NCBI GenBank assembly: GCA_963971425.1
Contig: OZ020526.1
Span: forward strand, 20,019,111 to 20,083,110
DNA from: Bryoerythrophyllum caledonicum
Lineage: Eukaryota; Streptophyta; Bryopsida; Pottiales; Pottiaceae
Length of the DNA stretch: 64,000 nucleotides
Reading direction: 5' to 3'
Shown: in pieces, positions 38,450 through 51,100 of the stretch
Layout of the letters: each line of letters opens with the position of its first letter
How positions within the stretch are numbered: position 1 is the stretch's first letter
Translations under genes and position numbers: made by a program
Notes under the pieces: model-generated
What the model was told of the DNA's origin: nothing
What the model saw: the letters and a program-made list of their open reading frames with translations, nothing else
The model's database searches: none

Positions 38450-41400
38450 AAGGATATAGCCTTGTTGTCTCTTTGCCTGCTTAAAGGGCCCAAGTTGTAA
38501 ACTCCTTGTATTCATTAGTGTATACTGCTTGCTCTTGCAAGTCGTCGGGTCAGTATTCCTCTGGTTAGCACTTAATTGTCATTAAATACAACCAAAGTAA
38601 ACTGCTCCATTTTCATTCCCACAGAGACCTGTTGTTTCTTTTCTGAATGAACTACAAATAAACTAAACTACCAAACGCTACTCCCTAGATTAGCTTTCCA
38701 ACTCATTCATTTGCTCAACATTTGAATCGTTCCGGTTTCCGGAGTTCTTACAATAGCTTCCGGAACTAATTTCTGGACTGCTGGAAGGGAGTTGGGTTTA
38801 TCTCTGCTCCTCCTCAAAGAGTCTTCCGGACGGTTTAAACAAGTGACCGGAAGGCCACTGATCTTGTTTTGTGTAAGTGGCTGGATTCTCCAATGTCTTG
38901 TGACTTAAAGTGGCTACAGACCCACTGCCTCGTAACTTGAAGTGGCTAGACACTCACTGCCTCGTACCTTAAAGTGACTAGACACCCACTCTCCCTACTT
39001 TGGTAACCGGTGGACGATTGTTGCTGCTGGACCCACGCTCTCACAACATAAGGATGGCCATCCGAACGCGGTCACACAGAGAAAAATCTGGACTACAACG
39101 ACATTCCGGTCAGTTCTATGGTGGTTTTACTGAGTGAGCCTTACAGTTTGGAAGAGGATTTCCTTCTAGACATGTACATCACGCTTTTTCCCTATCGTAG
39201 GGGGGGATCCCGGCCTCAACTGGGATCCAGGTTCATTCGGATCGTCCCTGTCCTAGAGACTACCAGGCATACCTCTGCAATACGTCTCTTCTCCTCTTGG
39301 CTACCTCCAGACCCTGAAGAATGTAAGGGCTCTCCCTAATCTGTTCTCCATCTCTTCTAGACATTCCCCCAATGCAAGTTCCAATCGGTTACTTCAAGTA
39401 CAATCACTCTAGCACTCACCACAAGAGAACTAGATCACCATACCCCAACCACAATGGATCCGTTCCTCACAAGAAAATACTCAATCACCACAAGTTTGGG
39501 ATAAACAACACATGATAGATTGAAAACGTTCTCCGCGAGAGAAACAAGATGATGAGCTTTCTAAAACTCATCTATTAAGTACTAACCAAGTTTCCTAAAT
39601 TTAAGTATCTTATCCACGAGAAATCCGGAAAATCTTATCCTAATAGCAAAAAGGCCTTATCCCCAAAAATCCGGAAATCCGATCTCAGATCCAAAATTTA
39701 TGGATCTCAGATCCGGATTTTCCGCTCCTAACTGGTAAGGTATTTTATGGAATTCCTTAGACTAAGGTTTGGCAGTCGGATGCAATCCTGAGCCCTATTG
39801 TTAATCGTTGAGAAACCTAAATAACTAACAATTCCTAACTTCAAGCCTAGACCTAACTAGGGAGTCTTTTAGGCACCCTTATTCTAGCTGCTCCTACGCC
39901 TAGGGGACTCGTCCACAACGACTCTCGCCTTCTCTGTCTTCTCCAGAGACGGTTCCGGTACCTGGCTCTTGCTTCCGGAAGCTGGAGTAGTCGGCTCCCG
40001 GTCATCAATGGGTGGTACCACGTACATCGCCTTCTCTGCCGTGACCGCCGAGGTTCTCATCATGTCATTGACGTTGGAAGTCTCTTCCAGAAGACCCCTG
40101 GACAGCGGGGAGGTCGTTTTCTAGAGGGTGGAGGAGGGAGAGAAGTAAAGATGTCGTAGTACGCATTGGCAAGTATTCACATCTTAACACAAAGATACCC
40201 TTAAGGTAATCGTTCCCACAGAGAGTCACCGAGAACTACAACGACTAACATCAAGCCACGATCTGTACAATGTCAAATATACAATAGATACATCAAAAGA
40301 AAGGAGAGAAGGGTTTAGATCACAAGGTGTGAGCGTTAATTACACCAATCGCCCCACCCAAGTGCTTTATATGGCCCGGATCCCACATGGCCCGGATCCT
40401 ACATGGCCTGGATCGTATATGGCCCGGATCCTACACGGCTCGGATCCCACATGGACTTTACAACTATATACATTATAGACATCCGGTATACTTGCGTATC
40501 CGGAGAGTGTTTTATCACCATGAACGACAGTTCACGGACTCAAACAGATTTTAGTAAACGATAATTCTTCCTCACAGTTTCTCCAATCACTCCTACTCAC
40601 TAATCTTGGGATGGTTGTGGTGTCACTGGATTCCCCCTGTAAGAGGGGATAAGGCTTGGGCCTTAAGGACTAACACTACTCTTGTGGCATGTACGTAGTT
40701 TATCTACCATCTGAGCTGTTAGACCTTCATTTACCTCAGAATCAGCTAAAGGAGTAGTACCTAGTGGGCTCGCCTAGCCATTAGCCCCGGGAATACCCGA
40801 TTCTACTCTTTTTCTTCAGGGAACAAAGTCCTCCTCCAATTACTCCAATGGTCACCTTGCAAAGGAGTTAGTTGGATCTCCTTTCTTCTCTCAAGATAAT
40901 CCGAGCTGTTAGAGTCGTTCTGGGCTCACTGCCCTTGGGTCAAACCAGTCTACTCCGTCCTCAACACAAAGGGTTAAAGTATGCAATGCTCCTATGGATC
41001 AACCTATTTGACCAAAGGTTGATGCATCCGGGATCCAGAGTACATCCTCACAATCGATGACATCCTGCCGCCGATAGGTCACACAAGACATATCAAGACT
41101 CCTTCCACACCCGTCACTCCCCCCTCGTCCTCCCCTAACCACTTATAATCTCACCTGTTATTCCCATCCACCCGGACTAATTCTTCTTGATGGAACAAGG
41201 AAACAATGACTTCGACGGTTAGTACGGACTTGAGGAGTGGACTACTTAAGATGGTACTCACAGTCATATAGAATCCAAGCTATCCAACCGTCGAAGGTTT
41301 TCTGAGAGCGTAGGTTTAGAATTAAACTGAAAGCAAGTAAACACATCAAGCAATGAAAAGAGAGGCCACGAGACTCCTCTCTTATACTGCCAAGGACTTA

Positions 41401-43600
41401 CACAAGAGTCCAAACTCAAACGATACCTTCTAACTAAAAGGCGGCGCATTAACTACTCTTGGCGGCGGTGGCTGCCACTCCACACGACGTGCACCGTCAG
41501 AGGTCACTAATTACACAAAATCCAAGGCAAAACCAAGTCAAAACCAAAGTCAACCGGGGGCCAAATCCCGGACTGAACAGTGACCTACGAACCAAGATCC
41601 TGGCCTACTTCCGGGCCAAGTCCTCGAGTCTCTTCCGCTCCTCTCTCCTCTTGAGTTTCTGGGAACTCTGGCTTGAAGTCGGGGTGGCCGCGGCCGCCGC
41701 AAGCGTCACCAATGGTGCAAACACATCCGTGGAAGGCGTGGATTGGACAGTCGGTGCCCTTAGCAAGGTTTCCCTTGAGGGCAAGGAGGTATCCGGGCCA
41801 TCCGGGGTGGGTGGCACGGTAGTCATGCCCGGATGAAGCCCGGATTGTGTCTGGGGGACCGATACCTGACTCGGAGTCCCCAAGATGCCATCTTGACCAG
41901 ATGTTGGTCCTGGGGTGTACAAGTAAGAGGAACTCTCACTTGCGGTCTTCCCACGGTGAGGTCCTCTCTGCAAAGGAGCCACAATCGGAGTGGTGCGAGA
42001 AGGGTCACTGAGTGGTAGCTGGCAAGGAGGCACGGAGAGTGGTGGCTCCATCGCAACCCCCGGGCGTTCCTTTCCACCCCTCTGCATCTGTGTGGTGACC
42101 TCCGAAGGACGTGGTCCTGTCAGGACCCTCGAACTCGGGAGCTGAGGGGGAAATCTGGGCTATCAAGGTCCACCACTTCCTTCCCCTTCCGTGGACCGTG
42201 CTCACCTAAGCCTCGCTCTTCCGGATTGGTCTCCGAACCCGAGTCTCCGTCCTTATCGGAGCTGTCAGAGTCTTCTACAAACTTGGGTAGGATGTGAGTG
42301 AGATTGCTCACCAATAATCTCATGTTGGCATAAGCCATCTCAACCTTCACGGTTTGCTCCATCATGAAGGCAATTACTCTCTTGCTGGAAATGTGGTCAT
42401 CCCTCTCCAATCGCGCATCAAACATCTTGGCCTTCAATACTACATCTGCGGGAAAACGTAAGGCCTCATCGACTTGCTGTAATGATGCCGCCGAGGCATT
42501 AGCTTGAAGAAGAGGTACCTTGCAACTTCTCTCCACCTCCGACGCCCGGCTCTTTATCTTTGCCATATTGAGTGTGAGTCGGTTGACCTTCTGCTCCATG
42601 GTGCGGAGATCCCCAGCTCCTCCAACCTTCTCCTTGATCGCCGCGGAGGGTTGCCCACCAAGCTGCTCACTTGTCCCAAAGTCCGATCTGCGTCTTCCAC
42701 ATATACGCGAAGGGCTTCTATTAGCTCTGAGGCCGGATAAGACTTGCCTCCGAGTTGTGCTGGCCCGGTGGCTGTGGCGCGGATGGTTGTACGGGTGCGG
42801 GTGGAGGGGGCTCCTCCCGGTTTCTGTCTCTGGCGCTTGGGGAGTGGTAAAACATCCTCCAGGGACGGTGAGGAGCTGCTTCGTCCTTTCGATCCCGTCT
42901 CGGATTCTGACTTCGTCCCATCAAACTTCTTCATCATGAGGTGAGTCCCAAAGGCCATGGCTTCCTCTACGGTAGTCTCCTTGAAATGATGATAGAGGTG
43001 GACCAAGAATGGAGCAAGAGGGGAACGTTAAGTGTTGTTGACACCCTTGATCAAACGGAGAACTACATCCTTCACAATGATCGCCCAATTTACCACTCGC
43101 TCTCCAAGATAAGAGCCATATACCGTGTTAACGAGGATGATTGTGACCCGGGTAGGTTTCTCCGGATGCAGGATTGGTACGAGGAAGGAGAAGACCCGTT
43201 TGGCCCGTAAGTCTAGGCAATCACTTACCGCATACCCATTCTTGGCGTACTTGGTGCCGAAACGTCCCTTCGCATATTCTTCCTTCTTCAAACTTGTCCA
43301 ACCTGCTCCCTGTCGTGGGAATCTGTACACCTCCTGCCACCTTTCCATTGTCCATCGGTCCGGGCAAGCGCGGATGCTATCACCTTCCGGTATCGGCAAA
43401 GGGTTTTGTCGTAACTCCTATACAGTGGATTCTACACGAAAACTCCAACAAAAATCTAGAAGGGATAGACAACCCATAGAAAGGAGGTCTTCTTGGAGTT
43501 CGGCTAACTCCTAAGGGTCCTTGGGGATAACCGGGGAGATGTCCTTGGCCATGGAGCCCGTTGGGTGGGAAGCAGCCATTTCTCTCACTTTAAGACGTTC
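38450..43600 (-). mobile_element. HPEKP repeat family, copy 2 (gag-like fossil)
   Basis: Mirror-image relative of copy 1. The minus-strand coding starts near 43,580 (MAASHPTGSMAKDI), continues at 43.0-43.4 kb (FPRQGAGWTSLKKEEYAKG, PILHPEKPTRV), then a coiled coil at 42.1-42.6 kb and a Pro/Ser-rich part at 41.6-42.1 kb. The CCGG-rich tail, with phrases such as 'aagtggctagacactcactg', reaches to about 38.45 kb and matches 18.5-19.69 kb inverted. A 1.3-kb block at 40.14-41.46 kb seems to be a later insertion between coding and tail. Several breaks; older than the window's intact genes. Confidence 0.6.
40140..41460. repeat. Foreign block within HPEKP copy 2, including a 21-bp tandem repeat
   Basis: This block has no match in copy 1 and separates the parts of copy 2. 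At about 40,373-40,455 the phrase 'atggcccggatccyacatgg' is repeated about four times. Ends and class were not determined; a solo LTR is possible. Confidence 0.4.
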
Positions 43601-43609
43601 TCCCTTACC

Positions 43610-43880
43610 TATTGGCTGCTTTTTGCTTGAATAAAGAAACATCGTACGTGCCTGGGTCGGACCCTCAGCCCACACAAGGCTTCCTCACCTCTCACCAGGG
43701 TTGTCTACATAGACGGACTGGGGCCCAAAGAGAGCGGACGGACGGACAGTCGGACGGACGGACAAGACGGACAACACTTTTTGGCAGACAGTTGCATGTA
43801 AAAAAAATTACAAACCCCAAATCAAATTTTCAACTTACCCCCTAGTAAAACTCGTGTGCACGACACGTCAGACGGCTTTT
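43610..43880. other. Boundary stretch between HPEKP copy 2 and the minisatellite region
   Basis: A short (GGAC)n-like run, 'gacggacggacagtcggacggacgg', lies at about 43,735-43,770. No gene is seen. Confidence 0.4.
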
Positions 43881-43924
43881 CATGTCACATGAAGGGGGGG
43901 GCGCGTGCCTTCAGACCGCGCGCG

Positions 43925-44170
43925 CAACATTTGGAGTCGGGCGCGTACCAATCTGGACCGGGCGCGTTCATGTAGGGCCGGGCGCGTACCCCTCAGGGTC
44001 GGGCGTGTGCATATCAGGGTCGGGCACGTACCCCTCAGGGCCGGGCGCGTACCGTCAAGGTTGGGCGCGCAACGTTACGAGCCTGGCGCGTACCGTTGTG
44101 AGTCGCGTGCGCACCTGCCTATCAGGCGCGCGCAGTTAGGGGCCGGGCGCACACGCTTGCGGGGAGCGTT
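43925..44170 (+). repeat. 21-bp GC-rich minisatellite, array L1
   Basis: About 11 diverged units of the type GGGCGCGTACC followed by about 10 variable bases (for example 'gggcgcgtacccctcagggtc'). The period is 21, so all frames stay open in seven-codon repeats. G-rich on the plus strand. Confidence 0.85.
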
Positions 44171-44419
44171 TGCGCCTCATAAGGGCTGAGGTAGAAAGAA
44201 TTTGAAAGAATACAATTGTACAAGGGTGGTCCAACCTTAAAATTATTTATTTCAATGTGGTGCCTTCATGAATGGGCACTCTCAACTCCAAGTATATATT
44301 TTAAGCCACGGTACTATTGTACCATGCAATGACCACACCACTAAATGTAGTTTTAACTTGTAGTACCCTTGTGTCCGCATATGGTTCTTATATAGTGCTG
44401 GAGCCGGAGCATCTGGAGC

Positions 44420-44745
44420 CGGGTGTGCGGACAAGGGGGACCGCGCGCGTATACTATGTGGCCGGGCGCGCACAATGTGGGACGTGCGCGTACTCTATGT
44501 GGCCGGGCGTGCACGCTGTGGGCTAAAGAGCACGGGCCTGCGCGCATACTCGAGCGGGCTGCGCGCGTACGCAAGAGGGTTGCGCGCGTACGCGAGAGGG
44601 CTGCGCGCGTACACGAGACGGCTGTGCGCGTACGAGGGGGGGTTGCGCGCGGTTGTGATGGGGCTGCGCTCATACGAGACGGGGCTGCGCGCGTACGCGA
44701 CGGGGCTGGTTCTGGCGCATTCGAGCAGGGTCGGACGTGCACATT
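44420..44745 (+). repeat. 21-bp GC-rich minisatellite, array L2
   Basis: About 14 units of the type GGGCTGCGCGCGTACGCGAGA, same period and orientation as L1. Apparent proteins such as LRAYARG repeats come only from the 21-bp period. Confidence 0.88.
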
Positions 44746-44749
44746 TTTG

Positions 44750-45940
44750 GATCAAGCACCTACCTAGTGGAGATAACTTGACATACTCTAATTTCCAAAA
44801 TTCCATTTTCGACATGTAGAAATGCCAATGTCAACTTCAATCAAGTTTACATGACGGGTCATCTACATAAAATTACTAATTTACAATTTCCATGAATTCT
44901 ATAAAGTAAAAATTGCATAAAGTGGGTAGATTGGGTTTGTATATGGCAATTTTTTTCTGTGTTACAATGTATTACTAAAATTTTGGCACTATTACAATTT
45001 AGTGAATTTATTTGGTTGCCTCAAATGATTTGACTTCTATCTTCCAGAAATCTATGAGCATGTACTGAAAATTTGATTTACGTACAAAAAAATCATAAAC
45101 AATCCAATATTTTTGAAATGTTCAAGGAAAGTAGTCAAACACTATAATGTTTTAAAAACATCTTCTAAAAACGTTATTAACACAATACTTATACCTACTT
45201 AATGATTTTTTGGGGAGAGTTAGTACCTTCAATTAGCATGGGAAATGATTTGTATGGCAAACTTATACTCATATTAAGATATAATATGGATAATTTGTAT
45301 GGTAGAATGCCATCTCTTATCATTTTGGAAGGCCGTCGCAATTGGTTACATATAATTCAACCAAGAATAATAATGTTGCATTAATATTGGGGATTTTTTT
45401 ACATCCCAAATCATTTATTATGCATGTAAGTAACATGATTTTTATTGTTTAGTCTTATGATTCACATTTTTGAGACAAAAGTTTAAGTTTTATTCTTCAA
45501 TACATGATATAAATTCCACTACAAAAAAATTCTCGATGATACTATAGACTATTGTAGTCGGTTTCAAATATTAGACAAAAGCGATTTTAATTTATTGACT
45601 GGAGTGCATGAAGTTGTACAATCATGGAAGATCATATTACAGTCATCAAATATTTAATTTAAACGTATATAAGATTGTATAGAACATTCACTTTATTACA
45701 TTGTACAAATTATAAAACATTCTGAACCATACAAACTTGATTAGCGTCAGAGATAAACAACATTGTTTTGAACTAAAGCCATTTACAAATGAAGTGCAAT
45801 TTACAAAATTCACAAGGTCTATGATTTCAAAATGTTACAAAATTGCCCATTTATCATTCATGGCACTACTTCCATTGCTATCAAATTCTACAACTTTAAA
45901 GTAAACACCAACTTTCCGTATTCCTGGATTTGATCGTCCT
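44750..45940. other. AT-rich spacer between minisatellite arrays
   Basis: No coding content recognised. Base composition switches sharply from the GC-rich arrays on both sides. Confidence 0.5.
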
Positions 45941-45941
45941 T

Positions 45942-46310
45942 TTCTTAGAGTAGTGCGCGTAATTTTTGAAGTTCTTCTTTGTTGCGGCTGGCTTCTTCTA
46001 CTGGATTCTTGTTTTCCTGTAAACTCTGCTCATATTTAGCAAGAAGTTGAAGATGAGCCTTTCGTCCAATTGGAACATCATTAGAAGCCTCTAGGTTTTC
46101 ATTGATGTTCTTGTATGCAACCGCGTCCATCTCAATCGGATCTTCTTCCTTGCCGGAATCTTCTCCAATTGTTGGTGTTTCTTGGAGGGCAGAATCTAGC
46201 TGGTGGCATTTAATAAAGCCTTCAATCTCCTTGCAAAAAGTTGAGTCGCACCTAGTGTCCGAGTCCTCAATGGATGTATCAGACCACACGACTTCCTCGT
46301 TTGGAACTTC
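45942..46310 (-). CDS. Acidic, coiled-coil-like ORF beside the minisatellite (hypothetical)
   Basis: An open minus-strand frame of about 120 codons whose normal amino-acid composition contrasts with the repeats around it: EVPNEEVVWSDTSIEDSDTR, CKEIEGFIKCHQLDSALQE, EEDPIEMDAVAYKN, LLAKYEQSLQENKNPVEEA, ending KEELQKLRALL and TAA at 45,942-45,944. Acidic first half, heptad-like last third. Its 5' end runs into array L3 and no secure start codon is seen, so it may be a last exon. It is likely a passenger of the large element. Confidence 0.45.
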
Positions 46311-46334
46311 AACCTCGTTTGGTGCGCATGCCCT

Positions 46335-46615
46335 CCAAAGGCTGCGCGCGTACCAGTTATGACCGGGTGCGTACGAACATCGTGGTCAGGCGCGTGCGAA
46401 TGGGGCCGGGCGCGAGCGCTTTGAAGCCAGGCGCGTGCACTTTGAAGCCAGGCGCGTGCACTTTGGGGCTGGTCGTGTGCGCTTTGAGGCCGGGGGCACG
46501 CGACCGGGGGCTGTGCTTGAGCGAATGAGGGCGGGCGCGTGCAAACAGTGGATGGGCGCGTGCGCTTTGAGGCCGGGCGCGCGCGAATAGGGGCCGGACG
46601 CGTACGCTTTGAGTT
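46335..46615 (+). repeat. 21-bp GC-rich minisatellite, array L3
   Basis: About 12 units such as 'ggcgcgtgcactttgaagcca', 21-bp period, same orientation as L1 and L2. Confidence 0.85.
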
Positions 46616-46775
46616 TGAAATTCCGGACGCTTGCTTCCGCTATGAGATATAGCAATTTTGACTTAGCGTATTGATAGTGAAGGAAAATTGTTGATCATTT
46701 TGCAATATGTACTAGCATTGTGATGTAGACATTTTCCTCCCTGCAAACTCAATCAACGCCACCATGGCAGGTGTA

Positions 46776-47000
46776 GAGGTGTACCTCAAGCACACCTCAA
46801 CACACTTTTATTTTTTACTTTTGGTTGAAATTCAATGAGAAAAGTAAAAGCGTGTTGAGGTGTGCTTGAGGTGTACCTCAAGCACACCTCAACACACTTT
46901 TTCTTTTTACTTTTGGTTGAAATTCAATGAGAAAAGTAAAAGCGTGTTGAGGTGTGCTTGAGGTGTACCTCAAGCACACCTCAACACGCTTTTATTTTTT
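46776..47000. repeat. Tandem 92-bp hairpin repeat
   Basis: GAGGTGTACCTC nodes recur at 46,776, 46,868 and 46,960. Between nodes, AAGCACACCTCAACAC and its inverted copy GTGTTGAGGTGTGCTT bracket ACTTTTGGTTGAAATTCAAT..AAAAGT, so each unit folds on itself and each node is itself a near-perfect palindrome (arms AGGTGTGCTTGAGGT/ACCTCAAGCACACCT). A decayed fourth unit follows to about 47,060. Confidence 0.85.
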
Positions 47001-47269
47001 TTTATAAACTTTTGGTTGAAATCCAATGAAAAAAATAAAAGCATGTTGAAAAAAATAAAAGCATTTTCTAAAGATTATTGGTCCTCCATAACTTCTGAAT
47101 ATGATGGTGACTTTTAATATATTTCTTATAAATGTATTAAAGTATACAGATTTAGTAAATAAAAGATTAACATTTTTAATCGGTCCTCGTGATAAATAAA
47201 AGATTAACATTTCTCATACACATTGTGACATGAACCCCATGTATGTTAAGAGGGCACGCAACCCCTGAA

Positions 47270-47345
47270 TTCAATACCCGTACGCGCGCGACCCCAAAGG
47301 CCACGCGTCCAGCCCAACCCCCTCTACGAACGCACCCAACCCTCT
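47270..47345 (-). repeat. Short C-rich minisatellite outside the left inverted repeat
   Basis: Three units such as 'gtacgcgcgcgaccccaaagg', in the orientation of the right-end array and opposite to L1-L3. It runs directly into 'ccacaaacggagcg', which has a direct counterpart 'ccacaaaccgcgcc' beside the right inverted repeat. Confidence 0.6.
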
Positions 47346-47362
47346 TCCACAAACGGAGCGAA

Positions 47363-47420
47363 GCTATTTTGTGAGCAGAAAGCGGTGAGCGGTGAGCGGT
47401 GAGCAGAAAAGTTAGGGTTT
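47363..47420 (+). repeat. Left inverted repeat of candidate 16.5-kb element
   Basis: GCTATTTTGTGAGCAG, followed by three GCGGTGA units, then GAGCAGAAAAGTTAGGG. Its reverse complement is found at 63,770-63,853 with small gaps. Confidence 0.7.
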
Positions 47421-48155
47421 TTGGTAGGATTTTTCTTAAAATACATGGATATTAGTATCAAGAATATGCTGATGTACATTAAAATAAGAAGTTTGACTAT
47501 TTTGGGTTCATAATTTGGTCAGTATCGTGGAAAATGTATGAACCTATAACCGTGTAAAAGGAGATTGGTAAAAACTTTGGCTTCATGTTGTGGAAGAATA
47601 TATGAGCCTATAACCGTGGAAATGAATATATTTTTAATCAGTTACAGACATAAGGAATGAAAGAAATTATATATTTCGCCCAAATGTACTTAAATCATGC
47701 ATGTTTTAAATACTTAAAGACTATATTTTTTAACATTGTACGATCAAAAATATAATTGTTCCAATATAAAGTTGAAGTTTAGGCCATGTTGTTCCCACTC
47801 ACAAAACAGAAATATGCAATGCGGGGAAGATTGCATATATGATGAACTTAACTTTATGTTTACAACCTAATTCTTCCTTACCTCGATAGTATTAGAAGTG
47901 CAGACTAGAATTTGGGAACATATAGAATGAAATCAATGGTAGATACAAAAGAACTATTTATCTAATCAGGTTTAGGGTTAAATCATACATCATTTTTGGT
48001 TTTTCATAAGAAGGATGATACTTTGTAAGAGAATATTGGTGATGATAATAATACAGTAGGGGAGACGTATGTACGACAAGTATTACACGGTGGCCCTTTC
48101 CGTCTCACCGCCATTTCAGTTAGAAAAGGAATAAGAAGTACAGTAGAACAATTTG
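47421..48155. other. AT-rich subterminal DNA of the candidate element
   Basis: No gene. A short (about 41-bp) phrase around 'gtggaa..tatgagcctataaccgtg' is repeated near 47,525 and 47,590. The transposase 3' UTR must lie at the right edge. Confidence 0.4.
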
Positions 48156-51100
48156 TCACACTGTTTTTACAGTGTGACAGTGTGGTAGCAGGTTTTCTAA
48201 CACGCGTTTGATCTCGTTGTAGCTGAAACTAGGTGCGTGGATAAACTGATCTACTTCAGGAAGCAGATTACAAAGCCGGGTAAAAACATAATACATATGT
48301 TTGCAATTTACCCATTGACCACGCTTACCTAATGACTTTGCTGCCATATCCTTAAAGAAAGGACAATCACAACTTGAAAATTGACCGACAGTGATGAGAT
48401 ACTGGGATGATTTGGATCCTAGACGAGACTCAAATGATACAATTGAACCTAGTGCTGGAGAAGGGAGCAGGGTGGCTTTCAGAACTTTACCATTTATTGA
48501 AAGCGCTGATGCGTAGCTGTTGGAATGCTTCGTTGTTGGTGCCTTGGAGTTGCGTCGAATGTTCTTCCCAAATCTGTGCTTTGGATACTCGTCTGGGAAA
48601 ATTGGTGCCGGGAAGTCATCAAAATTGATGAGACCATTGAAATCAGAGAACAACTGGTGCGGTGCAAAGGCCGGTCGTTCAGCCAAGCGAAATCCAGCAT
48701 GTTCAAGAGCAAACACTTCTTCTTGTGTAAGATTAGTACCAAGCTTTACGGGCCAAATCTCTGGCACAGGCGGTTTAGCAACAACCCACTTGCGCCTAGT
48801 GCCCTTCACACAACGCTCAATATCATCATTGCAAAAGAAAAACTGCATTTGCTCTACCTTGTTTTTCTTGTATGACGTCATCATGCCTGTGTAAGTAGGA
48901 GCAGCAGTAGCTTTGTTGTACTGAACTATTTTCGCCACGCATTTTCTTTTTGTGATAGCATGTTGTGCAAAACATGCTTTCGCTGAGGTCTTCGTAAGTC
49001 GTGCTATATGCCACTCCATCTCATTACAAGATGTCTCAAGGACTGTGTTCGTATGATATGGAATTGGGACGGTTGTTGTTGGCTCTTCATGTGGACTACT
49101 CTGCACTTCAGGTGGATTCAGTTGTACGGCAGGGGCAGTCACCTCTTCTGAAGTAAGATCGACAATGGTGGCGTGGGCACCATAGCGTGTTCTCTTCATG
49201 GGTCGAGAGACACTAATTTTGTCAGGGCGATGTGAGTCAAACTCTGATCCTATGGGAATATCTGCCTTCCGCTTTACAGAGAAGAAAACCTCTTCGCCTT
49301 CCAAGTGTGGCTCTCTAGTGCAAAATTCCGAAGCGCCTCTCATCTCTTCTAACGCCGCATGCAACTTCTTTGGATCTCCGGAGCTTTTTGCATTACGTTG
49401 GGCAAGTCGAAGACGAAGATCTTCCTTACTAGGTCCTGTGCCTGCACGCTCGCCTTTGGAGAACTGATAGTATGCTAGAACTTGCGTAAATGCTCGGACA
49501 TAATCATCCACCGTTGCTACGTAGAGATCATTTCCTCGTTTTCCGGATTGTTGAAGCCACTTGTTGTGCACCGTCTCAGCAAGATTGCAGGAAGGCATTT
49601 CCACAAGTTCCTCCTCCGTTAGATCCTGACAAATGGACCAAAATGTTAGCCAGAAAATCACCGTACCGATAACAACTCAATTTTAAAAAAAAAACAAATG
49701 TGCAAAGAAGACATCACTTACAAGCTCAAGAAATCCACCCCATTGGCGGTAACGAAAGTGCCAAAACGCTAGCCACAGGTCGAGGCAAAGAACACCTTCT
49801 TCGGTTGTAGCGCCTGATGACAACCACCATGACCGGATGGCAAGGTACTTCCTCTCTGCATCTTCCAGCGAATCAGCATTCTTGTACTGTTTACATAGAG
49901 AGCGGTGCTGCTCTTGTAGGTCGGGTCGAATATCGGCTTTTGTATGCTTCTCCAGAGATTGCGTCCAGTGAAATAGACACGTGCGTTCACGATTTTCCAT
50001 TGGGGTCTTTGCATCACCGGAGCCGTAGATGATCCTCACTGCATTCCAATTAGCTTGGGCACTGTCCGCCATAAATCCTTTAAACTGAGGTTCCAGAATG
50101 CCATGTCGTTCTGCAACGACATTCAAGTTCTTCCAAAATACAAGTTGGGCCTCAACATCCTCAGATTGCATGTCACAAACAGCTATGGTCATGACACGAC
50201 AATATGATGAGTCGTACACATGACAAGCCATCGTGGTCCAACCCTTCACACGCTTGACATGATCAAACATCATCCATGATTTGCACAAATCTCCATCAAA
50301 TTGAATTCGTCTAATAAGGTCAACACCACTCCCCGGGCCAACTTCAGACATCTTGAAAACAAATACCTTATCTGATTGAGAACCTTGTCCAGGGAACATG
50401 TTATTTTGCAGGTACGCCCATTTGCTGGATCCTCTGAGCTTCGTAATACTGTCCATGACTCCATAGCGCGTGAGGTACCGAAATGATGTGACTTGGTTGC
50501 GTAGATTTGGAGATGTCAAGTTCTTGCAAGTCTCAAGGACGGGCAACAACTCCTCAGATGATAGACTTTTCTCAGGCGCACTTTCAGGATTAAGCAGAAT
50601 AGACGCTACGAAGTCCTTGCCGGCCTCTAAAATAATAGCTGAATTTGTGGCATTAGGTGTTCTTTCCACCTGGTCACTCAGTAGGGTCGTAAGACGCTCC
50701 ACAGACTCCCTGTCTACACCCTTCTTGATTGGATGCTTGTGATGACCAATATGGACACATGCACGAGACATCGGACGGGGACTTAAAATGTAGTAAATCT
50801 TGGCTGAACAAACGTTCAAACAAGTAGGAGGAGTCTGACAGATTTTGCAGGCGATTGAAGAATTCTTGGGAGGATTCGAGCCAATTTCAAATCGTAAATA
50901 CGATGATCCATCCCACTCGGTCTCATTCGCGGGAGTTGGCCTATGAATTCTATCAAGGTACGCACACTTGTTATTGACACACTACAGGTGCCCAAGACAA
51001 GATGAAATTCTAAATGACAGACCCATGTCATTCTGAATGTGGGTTGTGACAGTACGAGTCCATGCATGACCGTCATGACGTTTGTCCATGCCTTGTAATA

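Noticed and set aside
40690-40760. tRNA-like text ('gtagtttatctaccatctgagctg')
   Set aside because: No acceptor stem pairing or proper T-loop could be found around it.
41459-43514. Plus-strand frames of 100-140 codons across 41.4-43.5 kb
   Set aside because: Shadows of the minus-strand HPEKP copy 2 coding region; composition and motifs favour the minus strand.
43882-44819. Long open frames on both strands in the GC-rich arrays (GRVPIWT.., LRAYARG.. repeats) as real proteins
   Set aside because: All frames are open because the repeat period is a multiple of three; there are no start contexts, domains or splice structure.
46776-47000. CRISPR-like array of regular 92-bp repeats
   Set aside because: The intervening sequence is itself repeated, not unique spacers; it is a tandem hairpin.
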